Assembly (NCBI RefSeq): GCF_003574835.2
Contig: NZ_CP063196.1
Span: 4,774,001-4,838,000 of the forward strand
Direction: 5' to 3'
DNA: 64,000 nucleotides
DNA from: Thermobifida halotolerans
GTDB taxonomy: Bacteria > Actinomycetota > Actinomycetes > Streptosporangiales > Streptosporangiaceae
Part shown: piece after piece, positions 35,610 to 47,173 of the stretch
Position numbering within the stretch: the first letter of the stretch is position 1
How the letters are laid out: each line of letters begins with the position of its first letter
The notes under the pieces: model-generated
What the model saw: only the letters and a program-made list of their open reading frames with translations
Database searches by the model: none
What the model was told of the DNA's origin: nothing
Position numbers and translations under genes: made by a program

Positions 35610-36044
35610 ATGAACGATGCCACGTTCGGCGACGACACTCCCGTCTACGTCATCTCGGTGGCGGCGGAACTGTCGGGACTCCACCCGCAGACACTGCGCC
35701 AGTACGACCGGCTCGGACTGGTGAGTCCCGGGCGTACGGCGGGCCGCGGCCGACGCTACTCGATGCGCGACATCCAGATGCTGCGCGAGGTGCAGCGCCT
35801 GTCCCAGGAGGAGGGCATCAACCTCGCGGGCATCAAACGCATCCTGGAGTTGCAGCGCGAAGTGGCCGAACTGCGCGAACACATCTTCCACCTGCACAAC
35901 GAACTGAACGCGGCGCGCTCCGCCGCGGCCCGCCGGGCCACCAGCGCACGGCCCGGCGGGGGCGGCGGTGAACTGATCCCGGTCCGCCGCACCCGCGTCA
36001 CCATCTTCAACCACACCACGACCCAGCCCCCCGAGACGCAGTAG
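35610..36044 (+). CDS. hspR: Heat-shock repressor HspR (MerR family)
   Basis: A 144-aa MerR-type regulator: winged-helix YVISVAAELSGLHPQTLRQYDRLGLVSPGRTAGRGRRYS followed by a dimerisation coiled coil (LAGIKRILELQREVAELREHIFHLHNELN). It represses the dnaK operon (and others such as clpB) through HAIR boxes, using DnaK as a feedback co-repressor in Streptomyces. It starts 5 bp after dnaJ. The C-terminal extension is Arg/Gly-rich and ends in FNHTTTQPPETQ. Confidence 0.97.
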   Translation: MNDATFGDDTPVYVISVAAELSGLHPQTLRQYDRLGLVSPGRTAGRGRRYSMRDIQMLREVQRLSQEEGINLAGIKRILELQREVAELREHIFHLHNELNAARSAAARRATSARPGGGGGELIPVRRTRVTIFNHTTTQPPETQ

Positions 36045-36140
36045 CAGCCCCGGGCCGCCCCGGCCCCGGGCTCCTTCGGGCCTCCGGGCGGGTCAGCGCA
36101 TACGTCCTACCTGTTCTGTGCCTTGAAGGGGCGGCAAACC

Positions 36141-38753
36141 ATGGATTACAAGCTCACCAAGAAGAGCCAGGAGGCGCTGTCCGCGGCGATCCGGAGAGCC
36201 ACCGCGGACGGAAGTCCACAGGTCGAACCGGTACATCTGCTCTCCGCCCTCGTCGGTCAGGCCGAGGGGGTCGTGCGTCCCCTGCTCAAGGAGGTCGGCG
36301 CGGACCCCGGCAGGCTCGTCCCCCGCGTGGAGGAGGCGATCTCCGCGCTTCCCAGGGCGGCGGGGTCCACGGTCAGCGCACCGGCGACCTCCCGGCAGCT
36401 CATCGTCTCGCTGAACACCGCGGCGCAGCGTGCCAAGCAGTTGGGCGACGAGTTCGTCTCCACCGAGCACCTGCTGGTCGGACTGGCCGCCGACGGCGGC
36501 ACGGCCGCGACCCTGCTCCGCGAGGCGGGCGCCACGCCCGAGACGCTGCTGGAGGCGTTCGAGCGGGTGCGCGGCGGCGCCCGGGTCACCTCGGAGACCC
36601 CCGAGGACACCTACCAGGCGCTGGAGAAGTACGGGGTGGACCTCACCCGGCGCGCCCGTGACGGCGAACTGGACCCGGTGATCGGCCGCGACGCCGAGAT
36701 CCGCCGGGTCGTCCAGGTGCTGTCGCGGCGCACCAAGAACAACCCGGTGCTCATCGGCGAGCCGGGGGTGGGCAAGACCGCGGTCGTCGAGGGCCTGGCC
36801 CAGCGCATCGTCGCCGGCGACGTGCCCGAGTCGCTGCGCGACAAGCGGCTCATCTCGCTCGACCTGCCCGCGATGGTGGCGGGAGCGAAGTACCGGGGCG
36901 AGTTCGAGGAGCGGCTCAAGGCCGTCCTCAACGAGATCAAGCAGAGCAACGGCCAGGTCATCACGTTCATCGACGAGCTGCACACCGTGGTCGGCGCGGG
37001 CGCGGCCGAGGGCGCGATGGACGCGGGCAACATGCTCAAGCCGATGCTGGCCCGCGGTGAGCTGCGCATGGTGGGCGCGACCACCCTGGACGAGTACCGC
37101 GAACGCATCGAGAAGGACCCGGCGCTGGAGCGGCGCTTCCAGCAGGTGATGGTCGGCGAACCGTCGGCGGCCGACACCATCGCGATCCTGCGCGGGCTCA
37201 AGGGCCGCTACGAGGCCCACCACAAGGTGCAGATCGCCGACTCGGCGCTGGTGGCGGCGGCCACCCTGTCCGACCGCTACATCACCGCCCGGTTCCTGCC
37301 GGACAAGGCCATCGACCTGATCGACGAGGCGGCGTCCCGGTTGCGCATGGAGATCGACTCCCGGCCGGTGGAGATCGACGAACTGCAGCGCGCCGTCGAC
37401 CGCCTCAAGATGGAGGAGATGGCGCTGAGCAAGGAGTCCGACACCGCCGCCAGGCAGCGGTTGGAGCGGCTGCGCGCCGACCTCGCCGACCGGCAGGAGC
37501 AGCTCAACGCGCTGGTCGCCCGCTGGGAGCAGGAGAAGGCCGGGCTCAACCGGGTCGGCGAGCTCAAGGAGAGGCTGGACGAGCTGCGCGGCCAGGCCGA
37601 GCGCGCCCAGCGCGACGGCGACTTCGAGGAGGCCTCCCGGCTGATGTACGGGGAGATCCCGCAGTTGGAGCGGCAGCTCGAGGAGGCCGCCTCCGAGGAG
37701 GGGGAGGCCGAGCGGCAGGCCACCATGGTCAAGGAGGAGGTCGGTGCCGACGACGTGGCCGACGTCGTGTCGTCGTGGACCGGAATCCCCGTCGGTCGGC
37801 TGATGGAGGGCGAGACCACCAAGCTGCTGCGCATGGAGGAGGAGCTGGGCAGGCGCCTGGTCGGCCAGAAGCGCGCGGTGGCCGCGGTCTCCGACGCGGT
37901 GCGCCGGGCGCGGGCCGGGATCTCCGACCCGGACCGGCCCACCGGTTCCTTCCTGTTCCTCGGCCCCACGGGTGTGGGCAAGACGGAACTGGCGAAGGCG
38001 CTGGCGGAGTTCCTGTTCGACGACGAGCGCGCGATCGTGCGTCTCGACATGAGCGAGTACTCCGAGAAGCACTCGGTGGCCCGGCTGGTCGGCGCGCCTC
38101 CCGGCTACGTCGGCTACGAGGAGGGCGGCCAGCTCACCGAGGCCGTGCGGCGCCGCCCCTACACGGTGGTGCTGCTGGACGAGGTGGAGAAGGCGCACAT
38201 CGAGGTCTTCGACACCCTGCTGCAGGTCCTCGACGACGGTCGGCTCACCGACGGCCAGGGCCGTCACGTGGACTTCCGCAACACCATCCTGGTCCTGACC
38301 TCCAACCTGGGGTCGCAGTTCCTGGTCGACCCCGCGCTGGACGACGCCCAGCGGCACGACAGGGTCATGCAGGTGGTGCGCACCACCTTCAAGCCGGAGT
38401 TCCTGAACCGGTTGGACGACGTGATCGTGTTCGACGCGCTGTCCACCGACGAGCTGACCGAGATCGTCGACCTGCAGGTCGACCGGCTGGCCCGGCGGCT
38501 GGCCGACCGGCGGCTGAAGCTGGACGTCACTCCGGCCGCCCGCGACTGGCTGGCCCTGACCGGCTACGACCCGGTCTACGGCGCCCGTCCGCTGCGGCGG
38601 CTGGTGCAGACCGCCATCGGCGACCCGCTGGCCCGGGAGCTGCTGTCGGGTGCTCTGAACGAGGGCGACACCGTCCTCGTGGACCTGGACGAGTCCAAGG
38701 ACTCACTGGTGGTGGAACCGGTGGGAAAGACCGTGCCCGCGGGCATCGCGTGA
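36141..38753 (+). CDS. clpB: Disaggregase ClpB
   Basis: An 870-aa Hsp100: N-terminal Clp_N double repeat (to about 150), AAA1 with [18 protein letters not shown] and [13 protein letters not shown], the long M-domain coiled coil (about 390-520, QELRERLADRQEQ-like), and AAA2 with [16 protein letters not shown] and [13 protein letters not shown]. It extracts and refolds aggregated proteins with DnaK/DnaJ/GrpE. It starts 97 bp after hspR without an own HAIR box in between, so it probably belongs to the same HspR-controlled transcript. ATG preceded by AAGGGG. A very strong terminator follows. Confidence 0.98.
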   Translation: MDYKLTKKSQEALSAAIRRATADGSPQVEPVHLLSALVGQAEGVVRPLLKEVGADPGRLVPRVEEAISALPRAAGSTVSAPATSRQLIVSLNTAAQRAKQLGDEFVSTEHLLVGLAADGGTAATLLREAGATPETLLEAFERVRGGARVTSETPEDTYQALEKYGVDLTRRARDGELDPVIGRDAEIRRVVQVLSRRTKNNPVLIGEPGVGKTAVVEGLAQRIVAGDVPESLRDKRLISLDLPAMVAGAKYRGEFEERLKAVLNEIKQSNGQVITFIDELHTVVGAGAAEGAMDAGNMLKPMLARGELRMVGATTLDEYRERIEKDPALERRFQQVMVGEPSAADTIAILRGLKGRYEAHHKVQIADSALVAAATLSDRYITARFLPDKAIDLIDEAASRLRMEIDSRPVEIDELQRAVDRLKMEEMALSKESDTAARQRLERLRADLADRQEQLNALVARWEQEKAGLNRVGELKERLDELRGQAERAQRDGDFEEASRLMYGEIPQLERQLEEAASEEGEAERQATMVKEEVGADDVADVVSSWTGIPVGRLMEGETTKLLRMEEELGRRLVGQKRAVAAVSDAVRRARAGISDPDRPTGSFLFLGPTGVGKTELAKALAEFLFDDERAIVRLDMSEYSEKHSVARLVGAPPGYVGYEEGGQLTEAVRRRPYTVVLLDEVEKAHIEVFDTLLQVLDDGRLTDGQGRHVDFRNTILVLTSNLGSQFLVDPALDDAQRHDRVMQVVRTTFKPEFLNRLDDVIVFDALSTDELTEIVDLQVDRLARRLADRRLKLDVTPAARDWLALTGYDPVYGARPLRRLVQTAIGDPLARELLSGALNEGDTVLVDLDESKDSLVVEPVGKTVPAGIA

Positions 38754-38762
38754 CGGAGGCCG

Positions 38763-38814
38763 GGAACCGCTGAGGGGCGGTGGCGTGTGAACGCCGCGGC
38801 CCCTCAGCGGTTCC
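38763..38814 (+). terminator. Strong terminator after clpB
   Basis: Perfect 16-bp stem GGAACCGCTGAGGGGC (38763-38778) and complement (38799-38814). The 20-nt loop itself folds through GGCGT/ACGCC. It ends the heat-shock operon. Confidence 0.9.
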
Positions 38815-39239
38815 GGCGCGGGGCGCGGCGGTCAGTGCTGGAGTCCGAGGACCGGTCGGATGCGCTCCTCCCCCGGCGCGAGCGGACAGCGACGCTCGGA
38901 GGCGGCGCTCCCCGGGGCCGCCGCGGCCGGTTTGCTTGCCAGGGCGGCAGGTACTTGCCATGGTAGGAAACCCCGAAGAGACTACGAGGCGGTGGCCGTG
39001 GCGCAGCGGCGGGGCGAGGTGATCCCGATTCGGAGAGTCCGGGTGCCGTGCCGACGTGGCGGCCGGGCCGCCGCGTGCGGTCACCGGGCAGTGGATCTGT
39101 CCTGCGCGACGCGGCTTCCGGCCCCGGGGTGCTGTACTGGTGGATACCGACCGGGTCCGCCGTCGGGCGGCCGTCCCGTCCTCCTGCCGTCGACCCGCAC
39201 CGGCGAGGGCACCACGATCTCTGGGGGGAGTACGCGGCC
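38815..39239 (+). promoter_or_regulatory. Upstream region of the winged-helix regulator with a GTAC palindrome
   Basis: 425 bp without a supported gene. At 38946-38959 lies GGCAGGTACTTGCC, a near-perfect palindrome of form GGCA-x-GTAC-x-TGCC, followed 12 bp on by TGGTAGGAAA, a possible -10 area. The same palindrome type recurs before the ABC operon (39610). This is the likely promoter/operator, leaving a leader of about 270 nt before the ATG. Confidence 0.5.
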
Positions 39240-39548
39240 ATGACGCATCCGCGCAAGTCGCTTGACGAGGTCATCCACGCCCCGGTGCGGTTCTCCGTCA
39301 TGGCCGCCCTGGCGGCGGTCGAGACGGCGGACTTCAGGACCGTGCGCGAGGCCGTGGAGATCACCGACTCGGCGCTGTCCAAGCAGATCGCCACCCTGGA
39401 GAAGGCCGGTTACGTCAGGGTGCGCAAGACGTTCGTCGGCAAGCGCCCGCGCACCTACCTGTCTCTCACCGGGGAGGGGCGGCGCGCGCTCGAACGCCAC
39501 GTCAACGCGTTGAGGGAGATCGCGTCGGGAGTGGTCGAGAGCTCCTGA
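39240..39548 (+). CDS. Winged-helix transcriptional regulator (MarR/ArsR-like)
   Basis: A 102-aa regulator consisting of little more than one winged helix: the recognition region ITDSALSKQIATLEKAGYVRVRKTFVGKRPRTYLSLTGEGRRALERHV. This single-domain type (HTH_34-like) often sits next to and controls ABC exporters. The ATG was chosen because GGGGGGAG lies upstream and the homologous part starts at MTHPRKSLDEVIHAPVRFSVMAAL. It probably binds the GTAC palindromes before itself and before the downstream ABC-2 transporter operon. Effector unknown. Confidence 0.85.
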   Translation: MTHPRKSLDEVIHAPVRFSVMAALAAVETADFRTVREAVEITDSALSKQIATLEKAGYVRVRKTFVGKRPRTYLSLTGEGRRALERHVNALREIASGVVESS

Positions 39549-39562
39549 CCCGCGGAGTCCGC

Positions 39563-39600
39563 GGCCCGCCCGCGCCCGTCGACCACGGGCCGGGCGGGCC
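39563..39600 (+). terminator. Hairpin terminator
   Basis: Stem GGCCCGCCCG (39563-39572) with complement at 39591-39600, extended inside by GCCCGT/ACGGGC, followed by TTCTTCGTT. It separates the regulator gene from the ABC operon. Confidence 0.8.
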
Positions 39601-39609
39601 TTCTTCGTT

Positions 39610-39678
39610 GGCTAGTACTTGCCAGAATGGAAAGTATGTGCCACCTTGGTGAAAACAGTCGGCAAGGAAAGTACTTCC
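39610..39678 (+). promoter_or_regulatory. Paired GTAC palindromes in the ABC operon promoter
   Basis: GGCTAGTACTTGCC (39610-39623) and GGAAAGTACTTCC (39666-39678), with an intermediate variant GGAAAGTATGTGCCACC at 39629. Both are centred on AGTACT. The first resembles the palindrome upstream of the winged-helix regulator gene (38946). They lie 40-110 bp before the ATPase gene start. Confidence 0.55.
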
Positions 39679-39719
39679 GAAAACCGGAGAGTGCGGTCGA
39701 CGACGGGAAGGAGGTCGCA

Positions 39720-40694
39720 ATGGCCCCGACCGGCCCCGCGGTGGTCATCGAGAGACTGGTCAAGCGCTATCCCGCTCCCGGCGGCGGAGTCACCGCCGTC
39801 GCCGGGATCGACCTGACGATCGGGGACGGGGAGATCTTCGGACTGCTCGGCCCGAACGGCGCGGGCAAGACCACGACCATCGAGACCCTGGTGGGACTGC
39901 GCACGCCCACCGAGGGCACGGTGCGCGTCCTGGGGTTCGACCCGGTCCGTCAGCGTGACGAGATCCGCAGATCGGTGGCCGTCCAGCCCCAGCAGGCGGC
40001 GGTGTTCGAGTTCCAGACCGTCGCGGAACTGCTGCGCGCGTGGGCCTCCTTCTACCCCGACGCCGCTGACCCCGACGAGGTCATCGAACGGATGGGCCTG
40101 ACCCGGTCGCGTGACGTGCGGGTGGCCAGACTGTCCGGCGGGCAGCGGCAGCGGTTGCTGGTCGGCGCCGCGCTGATCTCCAGGCCCGGGCTGCTCGTCC
40201 TGGACGAGCCGTCCACCGGGATGGACCCCAACGCCCGCGAGGAGCTGTGGGAGGCGATCCGCGCGCACCGCGACACCGGGGGGACGGTGCTGCTGTCCAC
40301 CCACTCCATGGAGGAGGCCGAGGAGCTCTGCGACCGCGTCGCCATCCTCGACCGCGGCCGGATCGTCGCCTGCGGCGCACCGGAGGAACTGGTCCGCGAG
40401 CACGCCCCCGAACAGGAGGTGCTGTTCACGGTCGCGGCCGGAAGTGACCTGACCTGGCTGGAGGAGCACGCCGGCGTGCTGGAGACGACCACGGTCGAGC
40501 GGCCCGGAGGCGGCGTCCGGGTGCGGCTGCGGACGCTCGACCCCGACCGCGTCCTCGTGGATGTGCTGACCGGACCGTTGGACGCCCGCCGCATCCAGAC
40601 CGGGGAGGCCGGACTGGAGGAGGTGTTCCGCCGGGTCACCGGACGCTCCTTCGCCCGGGCCGACGTCACCGAGAACGCCGAGGAGGGCGCGTGA
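39720..40694 (+). CDS. ABC transporter ATP-binding protein (drug/lipid export type)
   Basis: A 324-aa ABC ATPase: Walker A GPNGAGKTTTIETL, signature LSGGQRQRLLVG, Walker B LLVLDEPSTGMDP, H-loop STHSMEEAEELCDR. After about residue 225 a C-terminal domain typical of DrrA-type exporters follows. ATG at 39720 has AAGGAGG upstream; an upstream in-frame start would include the operator. It overlaps the permease gene by 4 bp. Substrate unknown; DrrAB-type systems export hydrophobic compounds. Confidence 0.94.
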   Translation: MAPTGPAVVIERLVKRYPAPGGGVTAVAGIDLTIGDGEIFGLLGPNGAGKTTTIETLVGLRTPTEGTVRVLGFDPVRQRDEIRRSVAVQPQQAAVFEFQTVAELLRAWASFYPDAADPDEVIERMGLTRSRDVRVARLSGGQRQRLLVGAALISRPGLLVLDEPSTGMDPNAREELWEAIRAHRDTGGTVLLSTHSMEEAEELCDRVAILDRGRIVACGAPEELVREHAPEQEVLFTVAAGSDLTWLEEHAGVLETTTVERPGGGVRVRLRTLDPDRVLVDVLTGPLDARRIQTGEAGLEEVFRRVTGRSFARADVTENAEEGA

Positions 40695-41455
40695 GCACAT
40701 CCGTGATGCGGGAACTGGTCCTGCTGCAGACCCGCGAGTTCGTCCGCGACCGCAAGTACTTCCTCTTCGCGCTGATCTTCCCCCTCGGCATGATGGGGAT
40801 GTTCCTGGGGCTGGAGCGGATCATGCCCGAAGCCCCCGGCTCCGGTACGGACCTGCGGCAGATGGTTGTGCCCATGGCGGTCTACCTGGCGCTCACCGGT
40901 GTCGGCTGCACGGCGACCGCGGCTCCGCTGGCCGCCATGCGCAGCAGGGGGACGCTGCGGCTGCTGGGCACGACCCCCGTGGGCCGGACCCGGTTGGTCC
41001 TCACCCACATGCCCGCACGGCTGGGACTGGTGCTGGTCCAGGTGGCGCTGCTGCTCGCGATCGGTGTGGCGATCGGCGCGGTGAAGCTGTCCGCGCTGCC
41101 CGCGCTGTTCGGCGTCAGCCTGCTCGGCCTGCTCATGTTCGGTGCGCTGGGCTACCTGCTGGGCGGGCTGCTGGAGACCCCCGACGCCGCGGCCAACGTG
41201 AGCACCCTGGTGCAGTTGGCCGCGTTCTTCCTCAGCGGGTTCGTCGTCCCGCTGGACCTGCTGCCCGACGCGGTCGCGAAGGTGCTCGGCCACCTGCCGA
41301 CGGCCTTCTTCGCGGACCTGATGGCCGCGCGGTTGCCCGGCAGGGACCCCGTGCACCCCGCCTGGCTCTCGGTGCTCGTGGTCCTCGCCACGGCGGCGGT
41401 GTGCGTCCTGCTGGCGGTCCGCACCTTCCGGTGGGACCAGGGCGAGTCCCACTGA
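40691..41455 (+). CDS. ABC-2 type permease
   Basis: A 254-aa membrane protein with six TMs of the ABC-2 family: the N-terminal cytosolic helix (LVLLQTREFVRDRKYFLFALIFPLGMMGMF), TM block LALTGVGCTATAAPLAAMRSRGTLRLLGTTPVGRTRLVLTHMPARLG (coupling helix region), and the typical FFLSGFVVPLDLLPDAVAKVLGHLPTAFFADLM. It is the membrane partner of the preceding ATPase, coupled by GTGA overlap. Two ABC-2/ATPase dimers would form the exporter. Confidence 0.9.
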   Translation: MSTSVMRELVLLQTREFVRDRKYFLFALIFPLGMMGMFLGLERIMPEAPGSGTDLRQMVVPMAVYLALTGVGCTATAAPLAAMRSRGTLRLLGTTPVGRTRLVLTHMPARLGLVLVQVALLLAIGVAIGAVKLSALPALFGVSLLGLLMFGALGYLLGGLLETPDAAANVSTLVQLAAFFLSGFVVPLDLLPDAVAKVLGHLPTAFFADLMAARLPGRDPVHPAWLSVLVVLATAAVCVLLAVRTFRWDQGESH

Positions 41456-41476
41456 CCGCGACGGAGCCTCCCGGTC

Positions 41477-41502
41477 CTCCCCGACGGCGCCGCCTCGGGG
41501 AG
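41477..41502 (+). terminator. Hairpin terminator
   Basis: CTCCCCGA (41477-41484) pairs with TCGGGGAG (41495-41502), followed by TTCTCCTTCTGCTCC. It ends the ABC operon. Confidence 0.65.
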
Positions 41503-41569
41503 TTCTCCTTCTGCTCCTCCGAAGGGAGAGGACAATGGTTGCCAGGTGCTTCGGCTGGGAGGAGCAGGC

Positions 41570-42091
41570 ATGCGTGCGGGGCATGTGCCACGCCGGGACG
41601 ACGACACGCCTCGGCGTCACCACCACGAGTTCACCAACGTCGTGCTGCGCGCGATCACGTTCCAACTCGGTCCCCGGTTCTTCACCCTGGCCCGCGAGAA
41701 GCGGCTCGCCGAGGGCCTGCTCGGCGCGTGGCAGCGCGCCGGAGCCACGCTGCCCGAGGAGCAGCGCCTGTCGTCCGCCGGGTTGACCACGGTCTTCACC
41801 GTCCGTGGAGCGCTGGAGGCCGCCGTGGTGGTGCTGCCCCAGCCGATGCGGACGGGGGAGGCCTACCTGGTGTGCGGCGCCCGCGGCGACGATCCGTTCC
41901 TCGGCCCGGGCGACCCGGACTTCTTCGTCCTGGAGGCCGACCGCACGTTCCGCGGAAACAGCACCGAGCGCCGGACCCGGCTGGTCCGCTGGACCCGGGA
42001 CGGGCGCAGCCTCGACCTCGGGGAGGGGCCGCTGCCGGAGGTCGGCGCACTGCTGGACGCGATCATCCGGGTGATGGCCATCGGGTCATGA
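41570..42091 (+). CDS. Protein of unknown function (173 aa)
   Basis: ATG at 41570 lies 6 nt after GGGAGGAG. The soluble 173-aa product has a His/Arg-rich start (RRDDDTPRRHHHEFTNVVLRAITFQLGP), a helical part (TLAREKRLAEGLLGAWQRAG) and then a strand-rich half (TTVFTVRGALEAAVVVLPQPMRTGEAYLVCGARG, DFFVLEADRTFRGNSTERRTRLVRW). I recognise no family. It stands alone between the ABC terminator and the acyl-CoA dehydrogenase operator. Confidence 0.7.
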   Translation: MRAGHVPRRDDDTPRRHHHEFTNVVLRAITFQLGPRFFTLAREKRLAEGLLGAWQRAGATLPEEQRLSSAGLTTVFTVRGALEAAVVVLPQPMRTGEAYLVCGARGDDPFLGPGDPDFFVLEADRTFRGNSTERRTRLVRWTRDGRSLDLGEGPLPEVGALLDAIIRVMAIGS

Positions 42092-42123
42092 CGCTGTCAC
42101 CCGGGCCCTCTGGCACTCGACTA

Positions 42124-42161
42124 CTACTGAGTAGTAACATTGGTTTGTTACCAGTCAGTAG
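42124..42161 (+). promoter_or_regulatory. Paired inverted operator before the acyl-CoA dehydrogenase gene
   Basis: CTACTGAGTAGTAAC (42124-42138) and, in opposite orientation, GTTACCAGTCAGTAG (42147-42161) are 13/15 identical. The first overlaps a perfect palindrome TACTAC-TGA-GTAGTA (42122-42136). The layout fits a TetR-type fatty-acid regulator binding as a pair of dimers over the promoter; the gene begins 46 bp on. Confidence 0.6.
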
Positions 42162-42206
42162 ATCGCTGTGTGTAAGCAGCGGCCGTGACACAGCGGAGCG
42201 CGGGCC

Positions 42207-44030
42207 ATGACGCACTACAAGAGCAACCTTCGGGATCTCGAATTCAACCTGTTCGAGGTGTTCAACCGCCAGGAGGTGATGGGCTCCGGTCCCTTCGGAG
42301 AACTCGACGAGGACACCGCCCGTACCATCCTGGACGAGGTCAACCGCCTGGCCACCGGGGTTGTCGCGGAATCCTTCGAGGACGCCGACCGCAACCCCCC
42401 GGTGTTCGACCCCGAGACCAACTCGGTGAAGATCCCCGAGAGCTTCAAGAAGTCCTACAAGGCGTACATGGACGCCGAGTGGTACCGCCTGGACCTGCCC
42501 CCCGAACTGGGCGGCACCGGCGCTCCCCGCTCCCTCGTGTGGGCGGCGGCCGAGCTGATCCTGGGCGCCAACCCCGCCGTGCACATGTACTCCGCAGGCC
42601 CCGGTTTCGCCCACGTCCTCTGGCAGGAGGGCAACGAGGAGCAGAAGAAGTTCGCCCAACTGGCGATCGAGCGCGGCTGGGGCGCCACCATGGTCCTCAC
42701 CGAACCCGACGCGGGCTCCGACGTGGGCGCCGGACGCACCAAGGCGATCAGGCAGGACGACGGCACCTGGCACATCGAGGGCGTCAAGCGCTTCATCACC
42801 TCGGCCGAGCACGACATGACCGAGAACATCTTCCACCTCGTGCTCGCCCGCCCCGAGGGCCACGGCCCCGGCACCAAGGGCCTGTCGCTGTTCCTGGTGC
42901 CCAAGTACCTGGTCGACGAGGACGGATCGCTGGGAGAGCGCAACGGCGTCTACGTCACCAACGTCGAGCACAAGATGGGCCTGAAGGTCTCCACCACCTG
43001 CGAGGTGACCTTCGGCGCCAAGCACCCCGCGGTCGGCTACCTCGTCGGCGACAAGCACGACGGCATCCGGCAGATGTTCCTCGTCATCGAGTACGCCCGG
43101 ATGATGGTCGGCACCAAGGCCATCGCCACCCTGTCCACCGGCTACCTCAACGCGCTCGCCTACGCCAAGGAGCGGGTCCAGGGCGCCGACCTCACCCAGC
43201 AGGCCGACAAGACCGCGCCCCGGGTGACCATCACCCACCACCCCGACGTGCGCCGCAGCCTGATGCTGCAGAAGGCCTACGCCGAGGCGCTGCGCGCACT
43301 GGTCATCTACACCGCCACCCAGCAGGACGCGGTGCAGATCGCCACCGCCAACGGCGAGGACGCCTCCGAGCACGAGGCCCTGAACGACCTGCTGCTGCCG
43401 CTGATCAAGGGCGTGGGCTCGGAGCGCTCCTACGCGCTGCTCGCCGAGTCCCTGCAGACCCTGGGCGGCTCCGGCTACCTCCAGGAATACCCGATCGAGC
43501 AGTACATCCGGGACTCCAAGATCGACACCCTCTACGAGGGCACCACCGCCATCCAGGGCATGGACCTGTTCTTCCGCAAGATCGTGAAGAACAACGGCCA
43601 GGCGCTGGGCAGGCTCATGGGCGAGATCCAGGCGTTCGCCACGAGTGAGGCGGGCAACGGCCAGCTCAAGAACGAGCGCGCGCAGCTCGCCGAGGCCGCG
43701 GCCGACGTCCAGGCGATGGTCGAGACCATGGTCGGCGACGCGATGCGCTCCATGGAGGAGACCCGCGAGATCTACAAGGTCGGCCTCAACACCACCCGCC
43801 TGCTGCTGGCCCTGGGCGACCTGGTGCTGGGCTGGCTGCTGCTGCGCCAGGCCGAGGTCGCGCTGTCCCGCCTCGACGGCGCGGGCGACGCCGACAGGGA
43901 CTTCTACACCGGCAAGATCGCCGCGGCGCGGTTCTTCGCCGACCAGGTCCTGCCCCGGCTGTCCGTCGAGCGCAGGATCGCCGAGCGCACCACGCTCGAC
44001 CTGATGGACCTGCCCGAGTCCGCGTTCTAG
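42207..44030 (+). CDS. Acyl-CoA dehydrogenase (long form, FadE5-like)
   Basis: A 607-aa FAD-dependent acyl-CoA dehydrogenase; the usual enzyme is about 380 aa. The extra length (a longer N-terminus and a C-terminal helical domain after about residue 470) is typical of the AidB/FadE5-like branch. Motifs: [18 protein letters not shown] (FAD/substrate loop), [41 protein letters not shown] near the active site. The catalytic Glu is probably in LYEGTTAIQ. It would oxidise fatty acyl-CoA in beta-oxidation. Probably regulated by the paired operator directly upstream. Confidence 0.9.
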   Translation: MTHYKSNLRDLEFNLFEVFNRQEVMGSGPFGELDEDTARTILDEVNRLATGVVAESFEDADRNPPVFDPETNSVKIPESFKKSYKAYMDAEWYRLDLPPELGGTGAPRSLVWAAAELILGANPAVHMYSAGPGFAHVLWQEGNEEQKKFAQLAIERGWGATMVLTEPDAGSDVGAGRTKAIRQDDGTWHIEGVKRFITSAEHDMTENIFHLVLARPEGHGPGTKGLSLFLVPKYLVDEDGSLGERNGVYVTNVEHKMGLKVSTTCEVTFGAKHPAVGYLVGDKHDGIRQMFLVIEYARMMVGTKAIATLSTGYLNALAYAKERVQGADLTQQADKTAPRVTITHHPDVRRSLMLQKAYAEALRALVIYTATQQDAVQIATANGEDASEHEALNDLLLPLIKGVGSERSYALLAESLQTLGGSGYLQEYPIEQYIRDSKIDTLYEGTTAIQGMDLFFRKIVKNNGQALGRLMGEIQAFATSEAGNGQLKNERAQLAEAAADVQAMVETMVGDAMRSMEETREIYKVGLNTTRLLLALGDLVLGWLLLRQAEVALSRLDGAGDADRDFYTGKIAAARFFADQVLPRLSVERRIAERTTLDLMDLPESAF

Positions 44031-44051
44031 AGGAGACGACCAGGCGACACG

Positions 44052-44084
44052 GTCGGGGCGGGGGCCGCACGGCCCCGCCCCGAC
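44052..44084. terminator. Terminator hairpin between convergent genes
   Basis: GTCGGGGCGGGGGCC (44052-44066) pairs with GGCCCCGCCCCGAC (44071-44084) with one bulged G. It lies between the acyl-CoA dehydrogenase and the minus-strand DUF2637-like gene. Confidence 0.7.
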
Positions 44085-45397
44085 TACTCCTCCGGCGGTG
44101 TCGGCGTGCTGCGCACCTCGCTCGACGGAGGGCGCAGCGGCGGTATGCCGCTCCTCCGGGGCTTGAGGACCATGGGACGCCGACGGATCGCCGTCTCGGC
44201 TTCGGCGTCCTCGGGCGGCACGGTGTCGGCCTCGGAATCCTCGGAAGCCGAAGCCTCCGGCTCGGCACCGGAGGACGGTTCCGGCGCGTCGACCGCCCCC
44301 ACGGCCGAGTGCGCCTCGTCGCCGGCCGGGTCGTCCGTGAGCGGGGAGGCGCTCTCCCAGTCGTCGAGGTCGTCGACGCTCTCCCAGTCCGCGTCGTCCG
44401 CCCAGGCGGTGTCGGGGGCCGCCCGGTCCGCGTCCCGCCGCGCCGCGGCGGACCCGGTGGGCTCGGACGGTTTCTCCGTGTCGTCACGGGGGGCGGCGGC
44501 CTGCCGAATCGCACTGCTGCCCGACGCGGGGACGCGCCGGGGAAGTCGGTCGCCTCCGGAGTCCGGCGGGAAACCCGACGCGGAGACGGAGTCCGGCTCG
44601 GAGCCGCGCACCCCGCCGTCCGGCTCCGGCCGGTGGGGGCCGTCGAACAGGTCCGGGAGGGGCGGCGCCGAGTCGGCCGTCCAGTTGTCGGCCGCCGACA
44701 GCGGCTCGGAGGCGTACGGTCCGGTGTCCGCCACCGGATCGGGCAGCGGAGCCGGGGAACCGGGCGGCGTCGGCACCGGTTCCGGCTCCTCCGGTGCGCG
44801 GTCGACCGGTGGCAGGGGAGGCGCGACGGCCGGAGCGCGTGCCGCCGTCCGGTCCGGGTCCGGTTCCTCCTCGTCCGCGGCCCCGTCATCGACGTCGGCC
44901 GGAACCGGCCGGTGTCCGGAGGAGCGTTCGCCGCGGACCTGCGCCACGATCCACAGCATGAGCCGGAACGAGATCAGCAGCGCGGCCCAGGGCGCCACCG
45001 CGACGACGAGCGTCGCCACCCACTCCAGCAGTTCGTAGCGGAACGAGCGCAGCGCGCTGGCCGCCGCCGCGAGCAGGATCATCACCAGGACGAGCAGGTC
45101 CACCCAGACCCGGCGGCGCCGTGGCGCCTCGCGCAGCAGATAGGTGGTCCAGAAGGCCATCAGCAGCAGCAGGGTGAACAGCGCCGGGTACAGGTGCGCG
45201 GTCCACCCGTCGGCGCCGCCCCGCACGGCGACCTGGTAGATGCCGTTGTAGGACAGCAGGACGGCGCAGGACGCGATCACGGCGACACCGAGAACGGCCA
45301 TCACGATGACAGCCGAACGCGGCGACCCGCCCGTCGCGTTCGGCGGGGGCGCCGTGCGGCGGGCGGCTCGGGAGGGTCGGGAGGATTGAGCTGCCAT
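44084..45397 (-). CDS. DUF2637-like membrane protein with a long acidic tail
   Basis: A 437-aa protein: a basic N-terminus (about 30 residues), four membrane helices ([84 protein letters not shown]), then about 270 residues of Pro/Glu/Asp/Ser-rich, presumably disordered sequence. The four-helix part with GIYQVA and a charged stretch after TM2 is like DUF2637, found in actinomycete conjugation (Spd) proteins and in chromosomal genes. The assignment is moderate. ATG at 45397 has no clear ribosome site. Confidence 0.7.
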   Translation of the reverse strand: MAAQSSRPSRAARRTAPPPNATGGSPRSAVIVMAVLGVAVIASCAVLLSYNGIYQVAVRGGADGWTAHLYPALFTLLLLMAFWTTYLLREAPRRRRVWVDLLVLVMILLAAAASALRSFRYELLEWVATLVVAVAPWAALLISFRLMLWIVAQVRGERSSGHRPVPADVDDGAADEEEPDPDRTAARAPAVAPPLPPVDRAPEEPEPVPTPPGSPAPLPDPVADTGPYASEPLSAADNWTADSAPPLPDLFDGPHRPEPDGGVRGSEPDSVSASGFPPDSGGDRLPRRVPASGSSAIRQAAAPRDDTEKPSEPTGSAAARRDADRAAPDTAWADDADWESVDDLDDWESASPLTDDPAGDEAHSAVGAVDAPEPSSGAEPEASASEDSEADTVPPEDAEAETAIRRRPMVLKPRRSGIPPLRPPSSEVRSTPTPPEE

Positions 45398-45703
45398 CGT
45401 GCGCAGGCTAGCCCAGAACCGGCTGCTAGCACGAGGTTCCCGGCCGAAAACGGTAGGAGACGCCACGGCGTGCGCCCCGGGGCTCTTCCGGTTCTCCCAG
45501 TTGGCAGGCGCCGCGGGGAAGAGAGGTGTGCGAAGAGCCGATCGGTCCCGTGCGCCACGTCACGGCTTCGGTCGAGGAACCTCGGGCAATTACGTGCCGA
45601 CCGCTTCACGGATCATCCCGCCCCCACGCGGCGGACGCGGGCGCGACGTACAGCGGTCCGGGAGGATCGCAGAGAGGGCCGGGAAACGGCTACCCTGGGC
45701 AGC
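45398..45703. other. Divergent intergenic region
   Basis: Promoter space for the DUF2637-like gene and cysS. No gene, inverted repeat or T-box-like element was found. GCAGCGTGAGT just before cysS lacks a good ribosome site, so the cysS mRNA may be nearly leaderless. Confidence 0.35.
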
Positions 45704-47104
<1,401 letters not shown>

Positions 47105-47173
47105 GACGTCGACCCGTCGGTGCGGCCGGGAACACCCGGCCTGCCCACCGACGTCGAATCGAGGAATCAGGAC

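Noticed and set aside
38860-39243. Open frames in the regulator leader
   Set aside because: They have no ribosome site or motif and overlap the operator palindrome; treated as untranslated leader.
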